Source of the DNA: an uncultured Lachnospiraceae bacterium
GTDB taxonomy: Bacteria > Bacillota > Clostridia > Lachnospirales > Lachnospiraceae
NCBI GenBank assembly: GCA_902761585.1
Contig: CACWKX010000010.1
Location: forward strand, 1 to 64,000
Reading direction: 5' to 3'
Length of the DNA stretch: 64,000 bases
In this document: one piece after another, positions 56,822 to 64,000 of the stretch
How the letters are laid out: each line of letters begins with the position of its first letter
How positions within the stretch are numbered: the stretch's first letter is position 1
Notes under the pieces: generated by a model
The model's database searches: none
Seen by the model: the letters and a program-made list of their open reading frames with translations, nothing else
What the model was told of the DNA's origin: nothing
Position numbers and translations under genes: made by a program

Positions 56822-57895
56822 TTATGCTTCTGCGGCCTTCGCCAGCTTTTCAGCCTGCTCCGCCGCGATCAGCGGGTTGACCAGCTGGTCCAGGTCGCCA
56901 TCCATAATCTGATCAATCCGGTATACCGTCAGATGCGCACGGTGGTCAGTAACTCTTCCCTGCGGGAAGTTGTATGTGCGGATCTTCTCGCTCCGGTCCC
57001 CGGAGCCAATCTGATCCCTCCTGGTTTTTGCCTCGCTCTCCTGCTGCTCCATCTGACGAAGCAGATAAAGCTTGGATCGCAGAATCCGGATCGCCTTGTC
57101 CTTGTTCTTCAGCTGGGACTTTTCATCCTGGCAGGATATGACAATCCCTGTCGGGATATGAACGAGCCGGACAGCGGAATCCGTCGTGTTGACACACTGA
57201 CCGCCATTACCATGTGCACGGAACACATCAAATCTGCACTCGCCAAGATCCAGATCTACATCGATCTCGTCCGCCTCCGGCATGACCGCGACAGTCGCAG
57301 CCGATGTGTGAATTCTCCCGGCAGACTCCGTCTCCGGGACCCGCTGCACCCTGTGTGTGCCGCTTTCGTACTTCAAGTGTGACCAGGCATCTTCCCCGCT
57401 GACCAGAAGGATGCATTCCTTGAATCCTCCGAGTCCGTTTTCATTGACCGATGTCACCTCTGCCTTCCATCCCTTGCGTTCCGAGTAGCGAAGATACATC
57501 CTGCACAGATCGGCTGCAAAAAGTGCTGCCTCATCGCCGCCGACGCCTGCCCGGATCTCCAGAACCACATTCTTGCCGTCGTTCTCATCCCGCGGCAGCA
57601 ACAAAAGCTGAAGCTTTCCGGACAGTTCTTCCTCTTCCTGCCTGGAAGCTCTCAGCTCCTCCTTCAGATAAGATGCCATCTCCGGATCCGTCTCCTCCCG
57701 AAGAAGCTCTTCCAGGTCCTGAATCGTCTCCCTGGTTTTTTGGATCCGGGAGTAGGCTGTGACAACCGGTTCCAGGCGCGAACGCTCCTTCATCAGCCTT
57801 CCGAGAGAGGAGGGATCGGAGCCTGCATCCGGATGGCTCAGAGACCGGTCAATCTCCTCCAGTCTCCGCCTTACTTCCTTCAGTTTTTCAAACAT
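56822..57895 (-). CDS. prfA: Peptide chain release factor 1
   Basis: A 357-residue class I release factor for UAA and UAG. It has the codon-recognition region with HRVQRVPETESAGRIHTSA, the catalytic GGQ in RAHGNGGQCVNTTDSAV and the C-terminal NFPQGRVTDHRAHLTVY. The Gln of GGQ is the target of PrmC, whose gene lies 9 bases upstream. Confidence 0.97.
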   Translation of the reverse strand: MFEKLKEVRRRLEEIDRSLSHPDAGSDPSSLGRLMKERSRLEPVVTAYSRIQKTRETIQDLEELLREETDPEMASYLKEELRASRQEEEELSGKLQLLLLPRDENDGKNVVLEIRAGVGGDEAALFAADLCRMYLRYSERKGWKAEVTSVNENGLGGFKECILLVSGEDAWSHLKYESGTHRVQRVPETESAGRIHTSAATVAVMPEADEIDVDLDLGECRFDVFRAHGNGGQCVNTTDSAVRLVHIPTGIVISCQDEKSQLKNKDKAIRILRSKLYLLRQMEQQESEAKTRRDQIGSGDRSEKIRTYNFPQGRVTDHRAHLTVYRIDQIMDGDLDQLVNPLIAAEQAEKLAKAAEA

Positions 57896-57904
57896 ACCAT
57901 TCTG

Positions 57905-58837
57905 TCACTCCTGTCCGAGATCAGTGCCCGGAAAAACAGAGGAGATCACCCGATCCAGACCATTCAGATCCCTGATGATCCTGACATTCCCGAAACCTGC
58001 CTCTCTCAGCATCCTCGTCACATCCTGTCCCTCATCAAAACCGATTTCAAACAGAAGGCAGCCGCCGGGATTGAGATACCGCGGCGCCAGGCTGACAATT
58101 CTCCTGTAAAAGGAAAGGCCGTCCGGTCCCCCGTCCAGTGCCATATGCGGCTCGTGGTCCCGGACCTCGTCCATCAGTCCTCCGATGTCTCCCGTCCGGA
58201 TATAGGGCGGATTGGAAAGAATCACATCAAAGGTTCCCTCAACCTTCTCAAAAAGATCACTCTCCAGAAATGTCACATCGGTACCTGAATTTTCAGCGTT
58301 TCTTCTGGCAATGTCAAGAGCCGGACCTGAAATGTCGGCTCCGACTGCCTCGATACCGGGACAAAGCTTTGCCGCCGCAATAATCAGGCAGCCCGAGCCC
58401 GTACAAAGATCGAGAACCCTGACCGGCCTGCGGTCTTTCCACGCTCCGCAAGCTTCCCCGGCGCAAGCCTTCCTCTGAAGGACCCGGATCCGTTTTACCG
58501 CTTCCTCCTCCAGGATCTCTGTGTCCTGCCTCGGCGTCAGCACCTGATCGGATACCTCAAACCGGATTCCGCAGAAGTCTGCCTCTCCGGTAATCTGCTG
58601 AAGCGGAATCCTGCAGCTTCTCAGTCTCACTGCCTCCCTGTAACGGGACAGGATCGCCCCCGGCACCTCTTCTTCTTCCCTGAGAAGAAGCTGTGTTCTG
58701 TCCATCGACGAGGCATACTCAAGAAGAAGCCCGGCGTCAATGTCTGCGTCCGGTACTCCCTGTCCGGAGAGTTTCTCCGCCGCTTCCCTTTTCACCTGCC
58801 GGTAGGTTGCATGGCGGCTCGCCCTGACCTCCTTCAT
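57905..58837 (-). CDS. prmC: Release factor glutamine methyltransferase
   Basis: A 310-residue SAM methyltransferase. The N-terminal helical substrate-binding domain (about 1-90) contains LLLEYASSMDRTQLL and PLQQITGEADFCG, and the C-terminal domain has LDLCTGSGCLIIAAA and the NPPY active-site motif in SNPPYIRTGDI. An extra Ala/Arg-rich stretch (about 125-140, QRKACAGEACGAWKDRR) precedes the SAM site. It overlaps the DUF1385 gene by 4 bases and precedes its substrate gene prfA. Confidence 0.95.
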   Translation of the reverse strand: MKEVRASRHATYRQVKREAAEKLSGQGVPDADIDAGLLLEYASSMDRTQLLLREEEEVPGAILSRYREAVRLRSCRIPLQQITGEADFCGIRFEVSDQVLTPRQDTEILEEEAVKRIRVLQRKACAGEACGAWKDRRPVRVLDLCTGSGCLIIAAAKLCPGIEAVGADISGPALDIARRNAENSGTDVTFLESDLFEKVEGTFDVILSNPPYIRTGDIGGLMDEVRDHEPHMALDGGPDGLSFYRRIVSLAPRYLNPGGCLLFEIGFDEGQDVTRMLREAGFGNVRIIRDLNGLDRVISSVFPGTDLGQE

Positions 58838-59955
58838 CTCAGCGTGTAAAGCTCCTTTCCTCCCCTCGGCTCATCCGCCTCCGTCAGCACATAGTGAGCA
58901 CCGAAGTTCTCATTCAGATACTTTTTCCAGTTGAAAACGGCCTCCACAGATGCAATTCCTACCTCGATCTGGGCATCATCCGGCTCCCTCGTTGTAAGCC
59001 CCTGGAGCGCCAGCCCCGGTTTTGAAAGCGCATTGACGAATCTGTTGTCATACAGACCGGCCAGGCGGATGAATTCATAGGAAACTCCGGCGACAACCGG
59101 AATCAGAAGCAGCCGGATGACAATCCTCATGACCGGGTCCGGTGTCCGGATAAACAGGAAAAACACGATGGAAACGATCATGACAAACAGCAGGAAGCTT
59201 GTCCCGCAGCGCTTGTGCTCCTTCGAGCTCTTCCTGACATTCTCCACATTCAGCTCCAGCCCGTGTTCGATGCAGTTGATGCACTTATGCTCCGCTCCGT
59301 GGTACATGAATGTCCGCTGAATGTCCTTCATCCTGGAAATCAGCAGCATATATCCGAAGAAAATGGCCAGACGAAGCACACCCTCCATGATGGAAATCAC
59401 TGCCTCCGGCGCCCCGATTCCCTTCAGAAGTCTTGAAAGAAAATATGGCAGCATCATGAACAAGGCAACAGATACCACCAGCGAAATGATGACTGTGAGG
59501 GTTAAGAGCACGGTGTTGTCAGAATCCTCCGACTTGCCATTCCCGGACCGGGATCTCTCCCTGAGCGTTTCCCTTTCCTTCTGCGCATTCTCTCCCGCCT
59601 TTTCAAGGACAGCCGCCGCTTCCTTTTCCCTGCCGGCTCTTTGCAGCTTCTCCGCCTTCTTCTCTGCTTTCTTCTGTTCCTGTGCCAGGCGCTCTTCCAG
59701 CTCCTTCTCCGATTCTTCTGCAAACCGGTCTGCTGAAAACATGAGCGCCTTCATCCCCAGAACGAGCGAGTCGACGAACGCGACAATTCCTCTGACAATC
59801 GGAATCTTCCGGACCTTGCCGGCGACGGAATGGTGCGCATCTGTCTGGACCGTAATCTGATTGTCAGCTGTCCGGACCGCAACTGCATAGAGGGCTCCGT
59901 TTCTCATCATGACACCTTCCATGACAGCCTGCCCGCCGATGTTTGAGTACTTCAT
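58834..59955 (-). CDS. DUF1385 membrane protein with charged helical insert
   Basis: A 373-residue protein starting NIGGQAVMEGVMMRN and carrying YHGAEHKCINCIEHG, HKRCGTSFLLF and four or so hydrophobic segments, the DUF1385 pattern. Function is unknown, although its place upstream of prmC-prfA is conserved in Firmicutes. Residues about 77-150 form a long lysine/glutamate-rich predicted coiled coil (KELEERLAQEQKKAEKKAEK) that is not part of the core family. The frame opens at 60150, but AAGGA precedes the ATG at 59955; upstream residues overlap rpmE on the same strand. Confidence 0.88.
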   Translation of the reverse strand: MKYSNIGGQAVMEGVMMRNGALYAVAVRTADNQITVQTDAHHSVAGKVRKIPIVRGIVAFVDSLVLGMKALMFSADRFAEESEKELEERLAQEQKKAEKKAEKLQRAGREKEAAAVLEKAGENAQKERETLRERSRSGNGKSEDSDNTVLLTLTVIISLVVSVALFMMLPYFLSRLLKGIGAPEAVISIMEGVLRLAIFFGYMLLISRMKDIQRTFMYHGAEHKCINCIEHGLELNVENVRKSSKEHKRCGTSFLLFVMIVSIVFFLFIRTPDPVMRIVIRLLLIPVVAGVSYEFIRLAGLYDNRFVNALSKPGLALQGLTTREPDDAQIEVGIASVEAVFNWKKYLNENFGAHYVLTEADEPRGGKELYTLR

Positions 59956-59980
59956 AAGTTTGTTTTCCTTTAAACAAAGA

Positions 59981-60016
59981 AGGGCTGAGGCCTCTTCTCT
60001 GAGCAACCTCAACCCT
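59981..60016 (-). terminator. Terminator after rpmE
   Basis: AGGGCTGAGG (59981-59990) pairs with CCTCAACCCT (60007-60016) with one G-U, followed on the RNA strand by UCUUUGUUU. Probably partial, because DUF1385-prmC-prfA start only 25 bases later. Confidence 0.65.
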
Positions 60017-60034
60017 CCGAAAACTGCAACCTTA

Positions 60035-60247
60035 TTACTGCTTCTCGCTGCCGAAACCGTACTTCTTATTGAACTTATCAATACGTCCGCGAGCCTGAGC
60101 CTGCTTCTGCTGTCCTGTGTAGAACGAATGGCACTTGGAGCAGACCTCAACGTGAATCTCCGGCTTTGTCGAGCCAGTCACGAATGTATTCCCGCAGTTG
60201 CATGTAACGGTAGCCTGATAATACTTCGGATGGATTCCTTCCTTCAT
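60035..60247 (-). CDS. rpmE: 50S ribosomal protein L31, zinc type
   Basis: A 70-residue L31 with the zinc-binding cysteines in TCNCGNTF and [11 protein letters not shown] and the N-terminus [16 protein letters not shown]. It bridges the two subunits. Start at 60247 with AGAGGTG upstream; the frame opens at 60256. It follows rho, as in many Firmicutes. Confidence 0.96.
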   Translation of the reverse strand: MKEGIHPKYYQATVTCNCGNTFVTGSTKPEIHVEVCSKCHSFYTGQQKQAQARGRIDKFNKKYGFGSEKQ

Positions 60248-60411
60248 AATTCTCACCTCTCTGACGGAATGTGAACTGCTGCGCCGGCGCTTCCTTCCCG
60301 CGCCGCCGTAGATTCCCGCTCCCTGCGGGCAATCCCTGCAAGTCCATGCAGTTAGCGTACCTGAAAGCCATTCGCCTCAATGGCCTGCCTCTGCTTGCAA
60401 TCAGGCACAGC
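60248..60411 (-). promoter_or_regulatory. Structured rpmE leader
   Basis: About 165 bases between the promoter and rpmE contain several stems on the minus strand, including GCCATT/AATGGC near 60368-60385 and a GCGCC/GGCGC cluster near 60281-60303. L31 leaders that bind L31 are described in Firmicutes; whether this one belongs to that family is not decidable by eye. Confidence 0.35.
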
Positions 60412-60417
60412 AGGGCA

Positions 60418-60447
60418 AGTATAGCACAGCCCTGAAATGTTTGTAAA
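60418..60447 (-). promoter_or_regulatory. rpmE promoter
   Basis: Minus-strand -35 TTTACA (60442-60447), 18-base spacer, -10 TATACT (60418-60423), located between rho and rpmE. Confidence 0.7.
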
Positions 60448-60474
60448 CACCTTTGTACCGGCTGCTGCGGAGCA

Positions 60475-62487
60475 TCACACCATACGCTGCCGCAGAATCG
60501 TGCGGATCAATTCCTCGTTCGACCTGGTATGCATGAACAGATCCAAAATCCGCTCCGTCGCCTCGTCGCTCTTCATGCCGTTGAGTGCCCTGCGCATGAT
60601 CGTGACGGCATCCGCCTCCTCCCGGCTCAGCAGAAGATCCTCTCTCCTGGTTCCCGAACGCTGTATGTCGATTGCCGGGAAGATTCTTCGCTCAGAGAGC
60701 TTGCGGTCCAGGATCAGCTCCATGTTGCCGGTTCCCTTGAATTCCTCATAGACGACATCATCCATCTTTGAGCCGGTGTCGATCAGCGCCGTCGCCAGAA
60801 TGGTCAGACTTCCGCCCTCTCTCATATTTCTGGCTGCACCAAAGAACTTTTTCGGCGGATGAAGCGCCGCGGGGTCAATACCTCCGGACAGCGTCCGCCC
60901 GGATGCAGGCACGATCAGGTTGTATGCTCTCGCCAGCCTGGTGATGGAATCAAGCAGAATGACCACATCCCTCTTCAGCTCAACCAGACGTTTTGCGCGC
61001 TCGATTCCCATCTCGGCGACGCGTCTGTGATGCTCCGGCGTCTCGTCGAACGTCGAGTAGAGCACCTCGACGTTGTCTCCGGTGATTGCCTCCCGAATGT
61101 CCGTCACTTCCTCCGGGCGCTCATCGATCAGCATGATGATGATATGCACCTCCGGGTTGTTTCGCAGAATGGATCTGGAGACATCCTTCAGGAGGGTTGT
61201 TTTTCCGGCCTTCGGAGGCGAGACAATCATGCCTCTCTGTCCTTTTCCGATCGGTGCAATTAAATCTACAATCCGCATCGAGATCTCCCGCGACGTCCGT
61301 TCCATGCGGAGCCGCTCGTTCGGAAAGATCGGCGTCATGCTTTCAAATGTACATCTGTTCGCGATCTCTGCCGGCGTCAGGCCGTTCACGGTTCTGACAA
61401 ACAGGAGCGCCTGAAACTTTTCCTGCTGCGCCCGGATCCTGGTATTGCCGGTGATGATATCACCCGTGCGCAGTCCGAAACGCCTGATCTGGGATGGGGA
61501 CACATAGATGTCAGAATCTCCGGGAAGGTAATTGTCTGAACGGATAAACCCATATCCGTCAGACATGACTTCCAGGACACCTCCCACCTCATGGCCGGAA
61601 TCGAGATCCTTCAGTTCCATCGGAAGCTTGTTATCCTCCCCGAGAAACCGTTCCCGTTCCGGAGCCTGTTTCTGGCTCTCCGGATTTCTGATCCCTGCTC
61701 CCTGACTGCCCGCAGGAGCGGCAATCTGATCCTGTCTGCGGTCCTGCACCCGGCTTCCGGTCCCTCCAGCACCGTTTCCCTGGACGGCGGAGTCAGAAAC
61801 CGTCTGGTGATCCGGCACCCTCGATCCGGTCACCGGTGCCCCGGTTCCCGAATATCCGGCTGCAGAGCCGGAGCCAGACAGTCCACTGTTTCCAACCGAA
61901 TAAGAATTCCCAGCATTCCCGCGTGCCTGGTATGTCCGTGCGTCATGGTTCTCCCGGACTGCCGGCTGCGCCGTCCGTGTCATTGGCTGCCTGCCTCTTG
62001 CCAGCTCCCGGGGCGTCCTTCTCCGCAGCTGTCTTCTGGCCCCCTGCGTCTGGCCGCCCTCGCGCCTGGTGCTGGCCGTCCGGCTGCTGTGTCCCGGAGC
62101 TGTCTCATCCGTCCGGACTGCCTCACGACTCGCGCCCGGCATCTGCCGCGCTCCGTATCCGGTGCCGTCCTGCAGTTCTTCGCTGCGACCGGAACCTGTT
62201 CCGCCCGTCTTCGCTGTCTTTCGGCCCGCATCCGAAGCATGCGCCCGGTTCTCTTCACGGTCCGGATTCTGTCTTCCATGATCCTCCCGTGTCCCACGAT
62301 CCTTCAGGGATGACCCGGCTGGTTCTGAGCCAGGGCCAGAACTGTTTTCACTTTGATTCTTCTGGTTCTCCAAAAGAGCATCTACAAGCGCACTCTTTCT
62401 CAGCGCCGAGACACTCTTCACACCGCTTTTCTTCGCCATATCACGGAGAACGGCGACAGACAGCAGCTGCAGCTGATCTTTTGTCAT
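60475..62487 (-). CDS. rho: Transcription termination factor Rho with long disordered insert
   Basis: A 670-residue Rho, about 240 residues longer than E. coli Rho. Residues 1-42 are the N-terminal helix bundle. Residues about 43-285 are a low-complexity segment rich in Gly, Ser, Arg, Gln and Thr with a basic block ([17 protein letters not shown], 151-167). The primary RNA-binding OB fold is about 290-370 ([20 protein letters not shown]). The ATPase has Walker A PPKAGKTT (424-431), [21 protein letters not shown] and the secondary-site [20 protein letters not shown]. Catalytic parts are intact, so it should be an active helicase; the insert may add RNA binding or condensate formation. Confidence 0.97.
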   Translation of the reverse strand: MTKDQLQLLSVAVLRDMAKKSGVKSVSALRKSALVDALLENQKNQSENSSGPGSEPAGSSLKDRGTREDHGRQNPDREENRAHASDAGRKTAKTGGTGSGRSEELQDGTGYGARQMPGASREAVRTDETAPGHSSRTASTRREGGQTQGARRQLRRRTPRELARGRQPMTRTAQPAVRENHDARTYQARGNAGNSYSVGNSGLSGSGSAAGYSGTGAPVTGSRVPDHQTVSDSAVQGNGAGGTGSRVQDRRQDQIAAPAGSQGAGIRNPESQKQAPERERFLGEDNKLPMELKDLDSGHEVGGVLEVMSDGYGFIRSDNYLPGDSDIYVSPSQIRRFGLRTGDIITGNTRIRAQQEKFQALLFVRTVNGLTPAEIANRCTFESMTPIFPNERLRMERTSREISMRIVDLIAPIGKGQRGMIVSPPKAGKTTLLKDVSRSILRNNPEVHIIIMLIDERPEEVTDIREAITGDNVEVLYSTFDETPEHHRRVAEMGIERAKRLVELKRDVVILLDSITRLARAYNLIVPASGRTLSGGIDPAALHPPKKFFGAARNMREGGSLTILATALIDTGSKMDDVVYEEFKGTGNMELILDRKLSERRIFPAIDIQRSGTRREDLLLSREEADAVTIMRRALNGMKSDEATERILDLFMHTRSNEELIRTILRQRMV

Positions 62488-62621
62488 AAAACTTCCTTCA
62501 CATTGTCTGGATTGTTAAAAACAGAAATTAAGAGAAGACGATTTCTGAATGATGTGATTCGATGGCACCTCTGCCATATGTTCAACATAGCACACTTTTT
62601 TGAAAAATAAAACACCTTTCA

Positions 62622-62650
62622 TTGCATTTCCACTGAAATTACCATAAAAT
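62622..62650 (+). promoter_or_regulatory. Promoter of the DUF21/CBS protein gene
   Basis: Plus-strand -35 TTGCAT (62622-62627), 17-base spacer, -10 TAAAAT (62645-62650), start near 62657. The leader holds two mutually exclusive stems: AGGGCA/TGCCCT (62658-62663 with 62688-62693) and GACAGG/CCTGTC followed by ATTTTA (62681-62696). Confidence 0.75.
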
Positions 62651-62724
62651 TGTGGCAAGGGCAACCCTCTGAAACAGGTGGACAGGCTGCCCTGTCATTT
62701 TATCCTGAAAGGAAGTGATGTCTG

Positions 62725-64000
62725 TTGTCAGCAAATACTGGCATTCAGATTGTCCTCTTATTGATTCTGATCCTGCTGTCCGGTTTCTTCTCTTCCGCTG
62801 AGACGGCTCTGACAACCGTAAACCGTGTCCGGATCCGGACGCTTTCCGACGCGGGAAACAAGCGCGCAGCCACGGTGCTCAGCGTGCTTGACGCCCAGGA
62901 AAAGATGCTGTCCTGCATCCTGATCGGGAACAATGTTGTAAACCTGTCCGCTTCTTCACTGTCCACAACGCTGGCGATCAGACTTTTCGGCAGCCGGAGC
63001 ATCGGACTGGTGACCGGCATCCTGACGCTCCTGATTCTGATATTCGGCGAAATCACGCCGAAGAACGCGGCGAATGTCAACTCAGAAAAACTGTCGCTGA
63101 GATACGCCCCGGTCATTCATTTCCTGATGATTGTCCTGACCCCTCTGATCTGGGCTGTAAACCTCCTCTCCTCCGGCGCCATGAAGCTTCTTCATGTCAG
63201 CAGAACCGGCGGAGACTCAACCATCACAGAGGATGAGATCCGTACAATGGTTGATGTCAGCCATGAGGAAGGCGAGACAACCGGCGAGGAACGAACGCTG
63301 ATCAACAACGTCTATGACCTCACCGATCAGACAGCCGGTGACATCATGGTCCCGCGGGCAGATATGGTTGCCGTCAGCGCGGACGACAGCTACGGGCACA
63401 TTTCCCAAATCTTCCAGCGGGAACGGTTTACCCGTCTCCCGGTCTACAGAGACAGCCGTGACCACATTGTCGGCATCATCAACATCAAAGATTTCTGTTT
63501 CCTCGAGGAATCGAAAAAGAAGGATTTTTCTCCGGCAATGATCATGTACCAGCCGTACTTTACCTTTGAATCCAAATCGGTCGTCTCGCTGATGGAGGAG
63601 ATGCAGGCAGGCAACTATTCCCTGGCCATTGTCCTCGATGAGTATGGCGCCGCGTCAGGCATGATCACCTTCGAGGATCTCATCGAAGAGCTTGTCGGAG
63701 AGATACGGGATGAATATGATGCCGATGAGCAGGACTGGATCCGCAAAATCGGACAGAACACCTATCTGATCCAGGGCAGTGTCAAGCTGGATGATCTCAA
63801 CGAACGCCTGGGAACCGATCTTGAATCAGAGGACTACGACTCCATCGGCGGATATCTGATCCAGCAGCTTGGAGACCGCCTGCCCCGTGCCAAGGATGAG
63901 GTAACGACACCGGAGGGCATTACGCTCCGCGTGGAGTGCATGAAAAAAAGACGCATCGAAACGGTGCGTCTTACGCTGCCTCCTGCCTTTTCAGATCATA
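62725..64000 (+). CDS. DUF21/CBS/CorC-HlyC domain membrane protein (3' end outside window)
   Basis: A frame of at least 425 codons with no stop before the right edge. It starts at TTG 62725 with GGAAGTG 7 bases upstream; the ATG at 62718 leads to a short frame only. The N-terminal part is a CNNM/DUF21 membrane domain (SGFFSSAETALTTVNRVR, IGNNVVNLSASSLSTTLAI, FGEITPKN), followed by a CBS pair (DIMVPRADMVAV; FTRLPVYRDSRDHIVGIINI; YSLAIVLDEYGAASGMITFE) and a CorC/HlyC domain (YDSIGGYLIQQLGDRLPRAK). The family is often called hemolysin C, but members are thought to handle Mg2+ or other cations. It is the only real plus-strand gene here. Confidence 0.93.
   Translation, partial: MSANTGIQIVLLLILILLSGFFSSAETALTTVNRVRIRTLSDAGNKRAATVLSVLDAQEKMLSCILIGNNVVNLSASSLSTTLAIRLFGSRSIGLVTGILTLLILIFGEITPKNAANVNSEKLSLRYAPVIHFLMIVLTPLIWAVNLLSSGAMKLLHVSRTGGDSTITEDEIRTMVDVSHEEGETTGEERTLINNVYDLTDQTAGDIMVPRADMVAVSADDSYGHISQIFQRERFTRLPVYRDSRDHIVGIINIKDFCFLEESKKKDFSPAMIMYQPYFTFESKSVVSLMEEMQAGNYSLAIVLDEYGAASGMITFEDLIEELVGEIRDEYDADEQDWIRKIGQNTYLIQGSVKLDDLNERLGTDLESEDYDSIGGYLIQQLGDRLPRAKDEVTTPEGITLRVECMKKRRIETVRLTLPPAFSDH

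Noticed and set aside
55794..56912. 372-residue plus-strand frame opposite glmM and prfA
   Set aside because: It crosses two certain genes on the other strand and shows no family features.
62745..63116. Minus-strand frame near the right edge
   Set aside because: It is the antisense of the DUF21 domain of the plus-strand gene starting at 62725.

Overview
The window comes from a Gram-positive, low-to-mid GC Clostridia, most probably a Lachnospiraceae-type gut anaerobe. This is inferred from the gene order (rho-rpmE-DUF1385-prmC-prfA, map-KOW protein-infA), the zinc-type S14, L31 and L33 proteins, a T-box in front of the trp operon, LL-diaminopimelate aminotransferase (DapL), consensus sigma-A promoters, and AGGAGG ribosome binding sites. 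Almost every gene is on the minus strand. The only clear plus-strand gene is a DUF21/CBS/CorC membrane protein cut off by the right edge.

Read in the direction of transcription (right to left), the window begins with an information-processing and amino-acid region (about 62.5 to 47.1 kb). It holds rho with a very long disordered insert, rpmE, a DUF1385 membrane protein, prmC, prfA, glmM, a DUF2156 protein, two aminotransferases (one hisC), a small membrane exporter-like protein, a methyltransferase, dapF, dapL and a lipoprotein with a degenerate polysaccharide-deacetylase domain. Next is rpmG-secE-nusG-rplK-rplA (47.05 to 44.55 kb). Where rplJ-rplL would normally follow there is an inserted island of about 8 kb. 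It contains a sugar ABC importer (binding protein plus two permeases, no ATPase), a fused nucleotidyltransferase / N-acetylhexosamine-1-kinase-like enzyme, an AraC regulator, a DUF523 protein and an alpha/beta hydrolase. After it the canonical order resumes: rplJ-rplL (L10 leader and attenuator), rpoB-rpoC, a VanZ-like protein, rpsL-rpsG-fusA-tuf and tRNA-Ala(CGC). A second insertion follows, the complete T-box-controlled trpEGDCFBA operon. Then come the S10, spc and alpha-head genes from rpsJ to secY-adk-map-KOW-infA.

Just past infA, where rpmJ-rpsM-rpsK-rpsD-rpoA-rplQ would be expected, there is instead a near-consensus promoter followed by boxA-like rRNA leader sequence, so an rRNA operon probably starts at the left edge and runs out of the window.

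Regulation can be read directly in several places: a tryptophan T-box with terminator, the L10 leader hairpin, an attenuator between rplL and rpoB, a long structured S10 leader with an internal terminator, and strong promoters before S10, rplJ, rpoB, rpsL, rpmG, the sugar-binding protein and the tRNA. The least ordinary items are the fused sugar kinase/nucleotidyltransferase with its importer, the Rho disordered domain, the VanZ-like protein in the rpoC-rpsL gap, and the insertions into the ribosomal supercluster. No CRISPR array, intact insertion sequence or prophage was seen.
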